NCBI GenBank assembly: GCA_947630485.1
Contig: CANRHU010000005.1
Location: 17,761 to 81,760, forward strand
From: an uncultured Lachnospiraceae bacterium
Lineage (GTDB): Bacteria > Bacillota > Clostridia > Lachnospirales > Lachnospiraceae
Direction of reading: 5' to 3'
DNA length: 64,000 bases
Both the position numbers and the translations under genes were made by a program. Shown one piece after another: positions 51,099 to 61,200 of this stretch; within the stretch, counting starts at the first letter, position 1; every line of letters begins with the position of its first letter. The notes below the pieces were generated by a model. That model saw only the letters and a list, made by a program, of their open reading frames with translations, did no database searches and was not told the DNA's origin.

Positions 51099-53728
51099 TT
51101 TCCGCCGCGCGCCGCGTCAGCCATCCGGTACGTGATCTCATAGCTTCCGGCCTGCAGACGGCAGACGCGCTCAGCCGAAACCTCCGTGAAAATGGGATTG
51201 CCGGCGGCCGCCGTCCCCGCAAACAGTTCCTCCGGGGCGTACGGCAGCCGCAGCGCCGCCTCGCACCCGAAAGGAACCTCCGCCTTCAGATGCAGCAGAT
51301 TTCCGTCCGTTATCTCCCAGAAGATATGATACCGCCCCGCCGCGGAAGCGTACTCAAAATCGATCTTTCCCAGTCTCGCGTCCGGCACCGGGCAGATATC
51401 GACGCCGCGGAAGCCCGGACGATCCATCCTCGGCCGCAGACCTGCCGCGAAGCCGCAGATCCATTCTACGATGGAACCGTAAGCGTAATGATTAAAGCTG
51501 TTCATGCCGGTCGAGGACACGCTTCCGTCCGGATTCATGCTGTTCCACCGTTCCCAGATCGTAGTGGCTCCCAGATTCACCTCATAGAGCCATCCCGGAT
51601 ACTCCTCATTAAGCAGCAGATCGTAAGCCCGCTCCGCGTCGCCGCCCTTCGTCAGCTCCGCACACAGAAACGGCGTTCCGACGAAACCGGTCTGCAGCTT
51701 TCCGTTGCTCTGATCCAGCTTCTCCTCAAGCCGCGCAAAACATTTTTCCGGCTTCGGCGACAGGCCGTGCTTCATGGCCAGAAGAAGCCCCGTCTGGGTA
51801 TCCACACAGCAGCGGCCGTTGGGAGCAAAATACTCCGCGGTAATCCAGCCGGTCAGCTTCTCCGCCAGGGCCGCATACTTCTCCGCTTCATCGGTTTTTC
51901 CCAGAAGACGTGCCGCATCGGCCACCTGCAGCGCGCTGTTTCTGTAATAAACGTCGGCAATATAGGCCACATCCGTTCCGCCCAGGCACTGGTCCGGCCT
52001 GTGATCCGGATGATCCAAAGCCAGCCAGTCTCCGAAATGGAAGCGTTTCCCCCAGCTGTGACCGTCCCCGTCCACGGCGGCAACGTAATCAACCCAGGCC
52101 TTCATGCTCTCAAACTGTTCCTCCAGAATCGAGATATCCCCGTAATACAGATACAGATTCCAGGGTATGATACAGCAGGAATCTCCCCATACCGTCGCGG
52201 TATCCTGATAACCTTCGCCAAAGGACGGAACCACATTGGGCACCATGCCGCCCAGCATCTGCTGCTCCGTCGCCATGTCGTGAAGGTACTTGCGGTAAAA
52301 TGGATAGCATTCCCGCAAAAAACATGCCGTCGCCGAGAACACCTGCGCGTCGCCGGTCCAGCCCATGCGCTCGTCGCGCTGCGGACAGTCCGTGGGCACA
52401 TCCAGGAAATTGCCCTTCTGCCCCCACTCAGCGTTGCGGATCAGCCGATTTACCTTCGCGTGCCCCGTGGTCAGCCGTCCCGCCCGCGGCGTATCGCTGA
52501 AAAGAACCAGCGCCGTGAAATCCTCCTTCTTCAAATCCGGAATTCCCTCAATCTTCACGAAGCGATACCCGTAAAAGGTAAACCGCGGCCGGATCACCTT
52601 CCTGGTTCCGTCGCAGATATAGGTATATTCAGCCAGCGCGGAACGCAGATTGTCGCGGTAGAAGCAGCCTCCCTGCAGCACCTCGCCCACCTGTACATGA
52701 ATCTTTGTCCCTGCCGGTTCGTGAACGCACAGTTCAAAAATCCCCACAAGATTCTGCCCCAAATCCAGCACCAGCTCGCCGGCCGGCGTATGCAGAAGCT
52801 CTGCGGGCGAAACGCGCTCCTGGATGCGGACGGCAGGACTGAAACGCTCCACAAGAGGCGCCATAGCGGGCTCTTCCGGATTAAGCCGCGGCCCCCTGAC
52901 CAGTTCCGCCGCTTCCGGTCCTTCAGGCGGCAGCGTATCATCCCTGGTCTCTCCGTCGTAGATGGAAGAATCCGTGATATTGCTCCGGAACACAGACCAG
53001 CTCTCATCGGTGCCGACAACCTGCTCCGTGCCGTCAGAAAAACGCAGACGGATCTCCGCGATCAGCCGCAAATCCGTGCCGTAATGTCCCGGATCTCCGG
53101 GCTTCGACTGAAACCCGAACCGCCCGGCATACCAGCCGCCGCCCAGCGTCACCCGCAGCGTGCCGCCTCCGCGCAGCTGGTCGGTCACATCGTAGGTCTG
53201 GTACTGCAGCCATCTGCTGTAATTATTGCAGTAAGGCGTCAGATATTCGTCCGACACCCTCACTCCGTCGATCTCCGCCTCATAGACTCCCAGACCGCAG
53301 ATATAAAGTCTGGCGGACGCCAGCTCGCCGGCTGCCGGGATCTCCTTTGTAAACACCGGAAGACGGGACTTTCCCGCACAGGTGATCCAGCTGGCCGACC
53401 ACGCTTCGTCCCGCTTCCCGGTCTCGAACCAATTCACATCGCTGACCGCGGTCTCGGCCGTCCCCTCCGCGCAGACCGTCACCGTCCAATAGTACCGCGT
53501 CCGCGGCTTCAGCGCCAGCTTGACCGGCGCGGCCAGACTGTCAAGCGTCCCTGTTTCCCCGGAATCATAACACAGTTCGCTCATATCCGCTCTCTCGGAC
53601 ACGCGAATCCGCGCCCACGCCTGCTTCTTTCCCTGCGCCTCCTCGACCTGCCAGGAAAACACCGGTTTCTCCATCTGATACCCTAACGGCGACGCCAGAT
53701 GATTCGTCCTGCAATTCGTAATCTTCAT
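51095..53728 (-). CDS. GH78 alpha-L-rhamnosidase
   Basis: 877-residue inverting rhamnosidase, no signal peptide, cytoplasmic. N-terminal beta-sandwiches (NHLASPLGYQMEKPVFSWQVE; GVYEAEIDGVRVSDEYLTPYCNNYSRWLQYQTYDVT) precede the (alpha/alpha)6 barrel with the family signature LDVPTDCPQRDERMGWTGDAQVF, GDWLALD and YGSIVEWICGFAAGLRP, then a C-terminal beta domain. The ATG follows AAGGAGAGAGCTGTT. Its stop region overlaps the end of the convergent SdpI-type gene by four bases. Rhamnose release is unrelated to mannan, so it probably serves another glycan. Confidence 0.94.
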   Translation of the reverse strand: MKITNCRTNHLASPLGYQMEKPVFSWQVEEAQGKKQAWARIRVSERADMSELCYDSGETGTLDSLAAPVKLALKPRTRYYWTVTVCAEGTAETAVSDVNWFETGKRDEAWSASWITCAGKSRLPVFTKEIPAAGELASARLYICGLGVYEAEIDGVRVSDEYLTPYCNNYSRWLQYQTYDVTDQLRGGGTLRVTLGGGWYAGRFGFQSKPGDPGHYGTDLRLIAEIRLRFSDGTEQVVGTDESWSVFRSNITDSSIYDGETRDDTLPPEGPEAAELVRGPRLNPEEPAMAPLVERFSPAVRIQERVSPAELLHTPAGELVLDLGQNLVGIFELCVHEPAGTKIHVQVGEVLQGGCFYRDNLRSALAEYTYICDGTRKVIRPRFTFYGYRFVKIEGIPDLKKEDFTALVLFSDTPRAGRLTTGHAKVNRLIRNAEWGQKGNFLDVPTDCPQRDERMGWTGDAQVFSATACFLRECYPFYRKYLHDMATEQQMLGGMVPNVVPSFGEGYQDTATVWGDSCCIIPWNLYLYYGDISILEEQFESMKAWVDYVAAVDGDGHSWGKRFHFGDWLALDHPDHRPDQCLGGTDVAYIADVYYRNSALQVADAARLLGKTDEAEKYAALAEKLTGWITAEYFAPNGRCCVDTQTGLLLAMKHGLSPKPEKCFARLEEKLDQSNGKLQTGFVGTPFLCAELTKGGDAERAYDLLLNEEYPGWLYEVNLGATTIWERWNSMNPDGSVSSTGMNSFNHYAYGSIVEWICGFAAGLRPRMDRPGFRGVDICPVPDARLGKIDFEYASAAGRYHIFWEITDGNLLHLKAEVPFGCEAALRLPYAPEELFAGTAAAGNPIFTEVSAERVCRLQAGSYEITYRMADAARGGN

Positions 53729-53811
53729 AACAGCTCTCTCCTTCTGTCAATTTGTCCGCCAATACTTCTGTTTTCTTCCTGATCTCCCTTTCACGCCCGC
53801 GGCGTCCGCAG

Positions 53812-54372
53812 TCAAAGGATATCCATCTGGCACATGGCCAGCGTAGTCAGCGCCGCCTGATGGGATGCCGGCGTCACGCCGGCGCAGCAGTCCGCCTTCA
53901 CGCGGATCACGGTATCCGGCAGCTTCGCACGCAGAAGAATCGCGTTGGAAGCCACGCAGATATCGGTGCAGAGGCCGGCCAAGGTAATCTCAGCGTCCGA
54001 TGCGCCGCTCTCCGCCGCGGAGCCTTCTCCGCCGCACACAGCCTCATACACATAGTCGGCCAGTTCATAGGAACCGAAGGTCGGCTTCTCGAAGCATTTC
54101 GCGTTCTTCCGCCTAAAGGCCGCCAGAACCCGCGGCTCCACCTGCCAGCCTTCTGTCCCTCGGATGCAATGCATCACCGGAAGCTTTTTCCCTTCCAGCG
54201 TGTCTATATAATTTTCAAAATGCGTGTCCATCGTATACAGCACTTCCCCGTCGAAGCCGTCGATCAGGCCGGTCACATTATCCACGATGGCCTGTGCCTC
54301 CGGCGTGCCGAGGCTGCCGTCGATGAAATCCTTCTGCATATCGATCACAATCAAAATTTTCCTTGCCGCCAT
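53812..54372 (-). CDS. Isochorismatase-family cysteine hydrolase (nicotinamidase-like)
   Basis: 186 residues from MAARKILIVIDMQKDFIDGS (AAGGAGAGATTAGTT upstream). The catalytic triad of the family is visible: Asp in VIDMQKDF, Lys/Glu region CFEKPTFGS, and nucleophile Cys in LAGLCTDICVASNAI with the preceding cis-peptide turn. YTMDTHFENY and HCIRGTEGW align with nicotinamidase-type metal and substrate loops, though the usual DxHxxxH zinc triad is incomplete (DTHFEN). Residues near 115-130 are an Ala/Gly/Ser-rich insert. Substrate uncertain. Divergent from the MATE gene. Confidence 0.87.
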   Translation of the reverse strand: MAARKILIVIDMQKDFIDGSLGTPEAQAIVDNVTGLIDGFDGEVLYTMDTHFENYIDTLEGKKLPVMHCIRGTEGWQVEPRVLAAFRRKNAKCFEKPTFGSYELADYVYEAVCGGEGSAAESGASDAEITLAGLCTDICVASNAILLRAKLPDTVIRVKADCCAGVTPASHQAALTTLAMCQMDIL

Positions 54373-54464
54373 AACTAATCTCTCCTTCCAAGATACAGCC
54401 GCTTTACCGCCACGTTCATCCATTGTTCCGTTCCGGAAAGGCAAACCATATGCCGTATACTTAT

Positions 54465-54492
54465 ACTATACTCCAAATTACCGAAATTTCAA
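54465..54492 (-). promoter_or_regulatory. Candidate promoter of the isochorismatase-family gene
   Basis: Minus strand TTGAAA (54487-54492), 16 bases, TATAGT (54465-54470). Confidence 0.5.
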
Positions 54493-54514
54493 GCAGACCC
54501 TCGCCATTCCGGGT

Positions 54515-54539
54515 CAATATCGATAACAAATTGATATTG
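54515..54539. promoter_or_regulatory. Inverted repeat between divergent isochorismatase and MATE genes
   Basis: CAATATC (54515-54521) and GATATTG (54533-54539) form a perfect 7-bp dyad around AACAAATT. It overlaps a weak plus-strand -35 (TTGATA, 54531-54536; TATACT at 54556-54561 is 19 bases on). A shared operator is plausible but unproven. Confidence 0.4.
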
Positions 54540-54636
54540 TTTCCGCAGGAATTTTTATACTTTTAGACTTCCCATATCGATGAAACCAGATTATAATACT
54601 CTCCGAAAATCACGCAGACTGGAAGGACATCATTCT

Positions 54637-55971
54637 ATGAACAAAGATCTGACTGTAGGAAAACCGGAAACCGTGCTCTGGAAATTCTGCCTGCCCCTCT
54701 TTGGCAGCATCGTTTTCCAGCAGCTTTACAATATTGCGGACAGTCTTGTCGCCGGAAAATTCATCGGGGAAAATGCCCTGGCCGCCGTGGGCAACAGCTA
54801 CGAGATCACCCTAATCTTCATCGCGTTCGCCTTCGGCTGCAACATCGGCTGCTCCGTCGTCGTCTCTGTGCTGTTCGGCGCAGGGGAAAACAGCCGGCTG
54901 AAAACCGCGGTATCGACCGCCTGCATTTTCAGCGGAGTCATCTGCGCGGCGCTGATGCTCATCGGATTTGCCGGCTGCGGTCCGCTGCTTCATCTGATCA
55001 AGACGCCGGCAGAGGTATTCGCGGACTCGGAGCTGTATCTGCGGATCTACATACTGGGGCTCCCGTTCGTATTCTTCTACAATATTGCCAACGGGATCTT
55101 TTCCGCCCTGGGCGACTCCAGGACGCCCTTCTGCTTCCTCGCGGTCTCGTCCACGTCCAATATCGCCGCAGACATTCTGTTCGTCAAAGCGTTTCACATG
55201 GGCGTCGCTGGCGTGGCCTGGGCGACCTTTCTGTGTCAGGGCGCCAGCTGCATTCTGGCCCTTCTGACGGTATGGACGCGCCTGCAAAAGATCCGCTGCG
55301 CGGAAAAGCCCGCGCTGTTTGACAAGGCGCTGCTTAGAAAGATCATGCTGGTCGCCGTGCCGAGCATTCTCCAGCAGAGCTTCATTTCCGTAGGAAACAT
55401 CCTGATTCAGAGCGTCATCAACGGTTTCGGCACCTCCGTGATGGCGGGCTATTCCGCCGCGGTGAAGCTGAACAATCTGGTCATCACGTCGTTTACGACC
55501 ATCGGCAACGGCATCTCCAATTATTCGGCCCAAAACCTGGGCGCCGGGAAATATCAGAGAATCCGGGACGGCTTTTCGGCGGGCATCAAAATGGTCTGGT
55601 GCTTCTGCGTCCCGTTCTGCGCCCTCTACTTCTTCTTCGGGAAATACCTGCTCCTTCTGTTTATGGAGAAAGGTTCCGATGCGGCCCTGCTGACCGGACG
55701 GCAGTTCTTATGGATCCTGTCGCCGTTCTATTTCGTCGTATCCGTCAAGCTGGTCGCGGACGGCATCCTGCGGGGACTCAGCGCAATGCGCCAGTTCATG
55801 GCCGCCACCTTCGCGGACCTGACCCTGCGGGTCGTGCTGGCCTTTGTCCTGTCCGGCCTGACCGGAAGCGCTGTCGGGATCTGGTGCGCCTGGCCCGTTG
55901 GCTGGTGCCTCGCCACGACGCCGTCCGTCGTCTTCTGTCTGAGGGAATGCCGGAGGTATCTGAAGGGGTGA
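54637..55971 (+). CDS. MATE-family efflux transporter
   Basis: 444 residues from MNKDLTVGKPETVLWKFCLPLFGSIVFQQLYNIADSLVAG, whose PxxxxxxxQxLYNxxDxxxxG pattern marks the N-terminal MATE bundle. Twelve membrane helices, with the mirror motif in the second half (LLRKIMLVAVPSILQQSFISVGNILIQSVINGFG). GGAAGGACATCATTCT precedes the start; a longer in-frame ATG at 54580 adds a hydrophilic leader unlike the family. Exports drugs or metabolites by Na or H antiport; substrate unknown. Only plus-strand neighbours downstream are the toxin-antitoxin genes. Confidence 0.93.
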   Translation: MNKDLTVGKPETVLWKFCLPLFGSIVFQQLYNIADSLVAGKFIGENALAAVGNSYEITLIFIAFAFGCNIGCSVVVSVLFGAGENSRLKTAVSTACIFSGVICAALMLIGFAGCGPLLHLIKTPAEVFADSELYLRIYILGLPFVFFYNIANGIFSALGDSRTPFCFLAVSSTSNIAADILFVKAFHMGVAGVAWATFLCQGASCILALLTVWTRLQKIRCAEKPALFDKALLRKIMLVAVPSILQQSFISVGNILIQSVINGFGTSVMAGYSAAVKLNNLVITSFTTIGNGISNYSAQNLGAGKYQRIRDGFSAGIKMVWCFCVPFCALYFFFGKYLLLLFMEKGSDAALLTGRQFLWILSPFYFVVSVKLVADGILRGLSAMRQFMAATFADLTLRVVLAFVLSGLTGSAVGIWCAWPVGWCLATTPSVVFCLRECRRYLKG

Positions 55972-56024
55972 AGGCTTTTGGCTCGTTAGCTATTCACCAG
56001 TTATTCACCAACAAACAACAAATC

Positions 56025-56066
56025 TTCGTGCAAAGTATTGCATTTTTCGTGCAGTTGGAATATACT
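56025..56066 (+). promoter_or_regulatory. Promoter and candidate operator of the DinJ/YafQ pair
   Basis: TTGCAT (56038-56043), 17 bases, TATACT (56061-56066). TTCGTGCA is repeated at 56025-56032 and 56046-56053, 21 bases apart (two helical turns), and TGCA..TGCA forms a short dyad over the -35. Toxin-antitoxin autoregulation is expected here. Confidence 0.6.
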
Positions 56067-56096
56067 ATAATCACCAGCAGGAAAGGAGATGATTGT

Positions 56097-56375
56097 ATGG
56101 CTGGTACTACCACCAATATCAGTATTCGCATGGATACCGATCTGAAGGCAGAGGCCGATGCCCTTTTTGCAGAGCTGGGTATGAACCTATCCACTGCTTT
56201 TAATATCTTTGTCCGTCAGTCGCTTCGTGAGGGCCGGATTCCTTTTGACATCTCTCTGAACACACCCAATAAGGAAACGATTGCCGCCATGCTGGAAGCA
56301 GAAAGGATTGCAAAAGACCCGTCCGTGAAAGGCTACACCGATCTCGACGAGTTGTTTGCTGACCTGAAAGAATGA
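56097..56375 (+). CDS. RelB/DinJ-family antitoxin
   Basis: 92 residues. An N-terminal ribbon-helix-helix, TNISIRMDTDLKAEADALFAELGMNLSTAFNIFVRQSLREGRIPF (given as its family motif, residues 5-49), is the DNA-binding and dimerisation part; the C-terminus (TDLDELFADLKE) would wrap the toxin. GGAAAGGAGATGATTGT precedes the ATG. Its stop overlaps the toxin start by four bases (ATGA), so the two are translationally coupled. Confidence 0.92.
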   Translation: MAGTTTNISIRMDTDLKAEADALFAELGMNLSTAFNIFVRQSLREGRIPFDISLNTPNKETIAAMLEAERIAKDPSVKGYTDLDELFADLKE

Positions 56376-56656
56376 GGAAAACAAAGTACACTGTCAAGTC
56401 AACCGCACAATTCAAAAAGGATTACAAACTGGCAATGAAACGCGGATTAAGAATCAGCCTGTTGGAAGACGTTGTCGCCGCCCTGGCCATGGGCGAAACA
56501 TTGCCCGACAAGAATAAAGACCATCCCCTGACTGGAAACTGGAGAGGGCACAGAGAATGCCACATCCTCCCGGATTGGTTATTAATCTACCGCATTGAGG
56601 ACGATGTACTGGTTCTGACTCTGACCCGCACAGGGACGCACAGTGATCTGTTCTGA
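56372..56656 (+). CDS. YafQ-family mRNA interferase toxin
   Basis: 94 residues of the RelE/YafQ fold: KYTVKSTAQFKKDYKLAMKRG at the start, the loop LPDKNKDHPLTGNWRGHRECHILPDWLLIYRIEDD (shown as motif, residues 44-78) with the catalytic-type His residues, and the terminal LTRTGTHSDLF, all standard for YafQ. Predicted ribosome-dependent endoribonuclease held by the upstream antitoxin. It appears complete. Confidence 0.92.
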   Translation: MRKTKYTVKSTAQFKKDYKLAMKRGLRISLLEDVVAALAMGETLPDKNKDHPLTGNWRGHRECHILPDWLLIYRIEDDVLVLTLTRTGTHSDLF

Positions 56657-56824
56657 AATATTCTGGACACACGATATCACGAATTGAAAACCGGGGAAAT
56701 TAATAGACATAGAACCCTTTCAAAAAAGGATGCCGCAGATTTGCGACATTCTCTTTATTTCTCTCTGGCAATCTGCATTTATGAATATAATCCCTCCCTC
56801 CGCCGCGATTCCGCGCCCGCCCGT

Positions 56825-58162
56825 CTACTCCCGGCTGCGCCAGAGCGCTACCGCCGCCGCGCCGACGACGATCAGCAGCAGCGCGACAATCGTGATCATC
56901 CAATAGTCGCCGCCCTGCAGAATCTGTATGATGGTCAGCAGCGAGGCGAGGATGGAGACGATGCCGAAAAGCGTGATCAGGCCCATCACGGCCTCGTTCG
57001 TACTGGCCTCCACTTCCTTCTGGTGTTCGGCCAGGACACTCAGCTTGTTATTCACATCTTCAATGGCGGCATCGATACCGTTTGTCTCGATCAGGTACTG
57101 ATAAATCTGCTTTACATTGTACCAGCGGGAAATATGGCTGGGATGAACCGTGCCGTAGGCGCGGAATTCGAGCATCTGCCGGTTCAGTCTGCGCAGCAGG
57201 CGCAGCTTTCGCTTGTCCACGGTGACCAACAGCTGCGTGAACCGCAGACAGCTGTATTTCTCATAGAGGGCGAGAAGCACGACCGGAAGCCCGTCCTCCG
57301 CCTGGCTGCGAAGCTCTGCCTCCAGATTCAGCGTCTCGTCCGCCACCACATAGCAGATTGTCTGCGAGGTAACGCAGCAGCCCCAGCGGTAGCTGTCAAG
57401 CTCCTGCGATTTCACCGAATAGACATAGTGGACGTCGCCTTCCGAATCGTCGTCCATCTCCGTCCCAAGCGGGAGCATCTGATGCAGGTTGAATGTGAGG
57501 CGCCGGACACTGTCCAGATAGCGGAAACGCCTGGGAACCACGGCCAGCGTGTAGATATAGCTCTCCAGAAAAAGCGAGGAGCCTGCCTGGAAGAAGCATT
57601 CCAGTCCTGCCCGGACGCAAAGTTCCCTCAGCTTATCGTCAAGAGAGAATTCACGCAGTCCGCCGCCGTCCCAACAGTAGTATGCGGCGCGGCTGTCCGC
57701 GTATCCCAGGTTGCAGATGCGCTCCAGGACAACAATGTCGGAATAGGTAATCCCGAGGCAGAGGAAAGCCGTCTGCGTGTGGAAGAGATAGAAATACGCC
57801 GAAAAAAGTCCAAACCGGCTCTTCTGCGCCTCAGCGTCCTCCGGCTGCCCGCCCCGCTCGCAGGCGTACAGTTCAACCGGTTTCGGAACGGTGTCCCCGA
57901 ACAGAAGCCTCTCCAGAACTTCTCCCGATATATAATAGCGCTCAAGAATCCGGATGCCGTCGTCCGAATTGAGATTGTCCTTGACGGCTTCATTGATATC
58001 CATCGTGGAAATCGGCTGTTTTACGCAGTTTTCCTCAAGCCAGGCCGTACCCACCTCTCCCGGTTCATATTTCAACGGAATGATCAGGAAGCTGCCGAAG
58101 CCGGCGCGGGCCAGATCCCCGCGCATCTGCTCCAGTTCCTCTCTGTAATTCTGAGCTTTCAT
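56825..58162 (-). CDS. Uncharacterised protein with CorA-like two-helix C-terminus
   Basis: I do not recognise the family. 445 residues: a soluble alpha/beta domain (about 1-330) rich in aromatic and Cys residues, with no known motif; a helical stretch (about 335-395; YNVKQIYQYLIETNGIDAAIEDVNNKLSVLAEHQKEVEASTNEAVM spans it); then two membrane helices separated only by GGDYW (about 395-440) and a short basic tail. A long helix leading into two closely spaced membrane helices resembles CorA-type channels, but the GMN loop is absent. AGGGAGGAAGTGCTTT precedes the ATG. It lies 79 bases downstream of purL on the same strand and beside a toxin-antitoxin pair. Channel or sensor function is only a guess. 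Confidence 0.75.
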   Translation of the reverse strand: MKAQNYREELEQMRGDLARAGFGSFLIIPLKYEPGEVGTAWLEENCVKQPISTMDINEAVKDNLNSDDGIRILERYYISGEVLERLLFGDTVPKPVELYACERGGQPEDAEAQKSRFGLFSAYFYLFHTQTAFLCLGITYSDIVVLERICNLGYADSRAAYYCWDGGGLREFSLDDKLRELCVRAGLECFFQAGSSLFLESYIYTLAVVPRRFRYLDSVRRLTFNLHQMLPLGTEMDDDSEGDVHYVYSVKSQELDSYRWGCCVTSQTICYVVADETLNLEAELRSQAEDGLPVVLLALYEKYSCLRFTQLLVTVDKRKLRLLRRLNRQMLEFRAYGTVHPSHISRWYNVKQIYQYLIETNGIDAAIEDVNNKLSVLAEHQKEVEASTNEAVMGLITLFGIVSILASLLTIIQILQGGDYWMITIVALLLIVVGAAAVALWRSRE

Positions 58163-58199
58163 AAAGCACTTCCTCCCTTAAATACTGACGTAATTCAAT

Positions 58200-58234
58200 G
58201 GGACGGCCCGGCTTTTGGCTCGCCGCGCCGTCCC
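58200..58234 (-). other. Hairpin between purL and the two-helix membrane protein gene
   Basis: GGGACGGC (58200-58207) pairs with GCCGTCCC (58227-58234), with an inner GGC/GCC stem. There is no T-run on the minus strand, so it may attenuate or stabilise rather than end the purL transcript. Confidence 0.4.
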
Positions 58235-58241
58235 TCGTCTG

Positions 58242-61200
58242 TTATCTGAAATACGCCACTCCGGCCTCGAAGATCTTCATATCCTGCTCGCCGTAAATGT
58301 TTACGGCGACCGCCTCTCCGCGGCGCTCGGAATGGGCCATCTTGCCCAGGATCCGCCCGTCGGGACTTGTGATGCCCTCGATCGCCATGTAGGAGCCGTT
58401 GGGATTCCAGAACTCATCCATCGTCGGTACGCCCTTGTCGTCCACGTACTGAGTCGCCACCTGGCCATTCTCAAACAGCTTCTTTAGCCACTCGTCGTTT
58501 GCCACAAAGCGTCCCTCGCCGTGGGAAGCCGGGTTACAGTAGACGCTGCCTGGCTGGGCCAGCGCAAGCCACGGGGACTTGTCGGTGACAACCTTAGTGT
58601 AGACCATCTTGGACACGTGGCGTCCGATGGTGTTCATCGTCAGCGTCGGCGAATCGGCGTGCTGCGGGGCGATGGTTCCCTCCGGCACCAGACCCAGCTT
58701 CACAAGCGCCTGGAAGCCGTTGCAGATGCCCAGCATCAGGCCGTCTCTCTCATGCAGGAGCTTCTCGATCTCCTCTTTGATCGCCGCGTTGCGGAACACG
58801 GTCGCGAAGAATTTGGCCGAGCCCTCGGGCTCGTCGCCGGCTGAGAAGCCGCCTGGGAACATGACGATCTGGGCCTTTTCGATCTCCTTTCTGTACTCTT
58901 CCACGGATTCCCGGATATCATTCGCGCTTAAATTGCGGAACACCCTCGTAGTCACCTCCGCGCCCGCGCGCTCAAAGGCCTTCGTGCTGTCGTACTCGCA
59001 GTTGGTGCCCGGGAATACCGGGATAAATACGTGGGGCTTCGCCACTTTATTTCTGCAGACATACACGTTCTCCGCGTGATACACCTGGTTCGGAACCTCC
59101 GTCTGCTCCACGCCGGAGACGGTCGGAAATACATTTTCAAGCGTTGCGGTCCAGGCAGAAAGAGCTTCCTTAAGGGAGATCGCCGCCGCGCCGTAACAAA
59201 GCTCACCGTCCTCCGTCACCTCACCGATCAGCCGGTAAGAAATGCTCAGCTCTCCCACCTTGTCTGCCGGAACCTCGCAGATGATATTGCCCCAGGCCGG
59301 CGCGAAGAACGCTCTCGGATCCAGACTGTGCTCGATCTTCACGCCCAGCTTGTTGCCGAAAGCCATCTTGCTGACCGCCTCGGCCAGGCCATGCCCTTCC
59401 ACCGCGTAGGCGGATACGATGCGGCCCGCGGCGATGTCCGCGTGAAGCTTCCGGTAGCCGTCCATAACCTGCTCATAGACCGGCAGGTCGTAGGCGTCAC
59501 GCTCAATCTCAAATTCCACCAGCTTATTGCCGGCCTTCTTAAGCTCCGGGGAAATGATATCGCCGTGGCGGGCGATATCCACCGCGAAGGATACCAGCGT
59601 CGGCGGCACATTGATCTCGCCGTGATGCTCGTCGTTGAAGGTTCCGGACATACTGTCCTTGCCGCCGATGGACGGCAGGCCGAAGCCCAGCTGGGCGCTG
59701 TACGCGCCGAGAAGCGCCGCAAACGGCGTCCCCCACCGGGTGGGGTCGTCGGTCATTCTCTTAAAATATTCCTGGAACGTAAAGCGGATCTTATCCATCT
59801 CGCCGCCGTTCGCCACGATCTTCGCCACAGAGGACACCACCGCGTAGACCGCGCCGTGGTAAGGACTCCAGCTGGACAGATACGGATCGTAGCCGTAGCT
59901 CATCATCGTCACCGTGTCGGTGCGCCCGCGAAGGACCGGGAGCTTGGCCACCATGGCCTGCGTCTCGGTCAGCTGGTATTTGCCGCCGTAGGGCATGAAG
60001 ACGGAACCCGCGCCGATGGAGCCGTCGAACATCTCGACCAGGCCCTTCTGGGAGCAGACATTCAGGTCAGACAGGACGGAAAGCCACTTTTCACGGATGG
60101 CGTCTGCGTCGTTGATATCTGTGATCACACGATCCGCGGAATTCACGGACGCTGCTGCGCTGCCGGTACCAGCCGCATTCACCGCCTCGCCGCCCGCGCT
60201 CACGCCGGCCGCCGCGAACGGATTCCCCTCGCGCCCCGGCGTCTCAAGCACCACCGACGCCTCCTGATGGGCGCCGTTGGTATCCAGAAACGCCCTGCTG
60301 ATATCGACGATGGTCTTCCCTCTCCAGTTCATCACCAGGCGCGGCTCCTCAGTCACCACCGCCACCGGGATCGCCTCCAGGTTCTCCTCCGCCGAATATC
60401 CCAGGAACTTGTCCACGTCCTCCGGGGCAAGCACCACCGCCATGCGCTCCTGGGACTCGGAGATCGCGATCTCCGTGCCGTCCAGGCCCGCGTATTTCTT
60501 CGGAACCTTGTCCAGATCGATGGTCAGGCCCGCCGCCAGCTCGCCGATTGCCACGGACACGCCGCCAGCGCCGAAATCGTTGCATTTCTTAATGATCGAG
60601 GAAACCTCAGGGCGGCGGAACAGCCTCTGGATCTTCCTCTCGGTGGGCGGATTGCCCTTCTGCACCTCCGCGCCGCAGACCTCGATGGACGCCTCCGTAT
60701 GAACCTTGGACGAGCCGGTGGCCCCGCCGATGCCGTCGCGGCCGGTCCTGCCGCCCAACAGCACGATAATGTCTCCCGGATCGGAGGTCAGACGCTTCAC
60801 ATATTTTCTCGGGGCGGCGCCCATGACCGCGCCGATCTCCATGCGCTTCGCCGCATAGTTCGGGTGGTAGATCTCCTTCACATAGCCGGTCGCCAGCCCG
60901 ATCTGGTTGCCGTAGGAGCTGTAGCCGTCCGCGGCTCCATTGACCAGCTTCCTCTGCGGGAGTTTTCCTTTCAGTGTCTCGGAAATCGGCTTCGTCGGAT
61001 CCGCCGCGCCGGTCACGCGCATGGCCTGATAGACGTAGGTGCGCCCGGACAGCGGGTCGCGGATCGCGCCGCCCAGACAGGTGGCCGCGCCGCCGAAGGG
61101 CTCGATCTCCGTCGGATGGTTGTGGGTCTCATTTTTAAAATTCACCAGCCACTCCTCGGCAACTCCGTCGATCTCCACCGGCACCACGATGCTGCAGGCG

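Noticed and set aside
50933..53686. 917-codon open frame opposite the GH78 gene
   Set aside because: Antisense to the rhamnosidase and starts inside the SdpI-type gene; no domain recognised.
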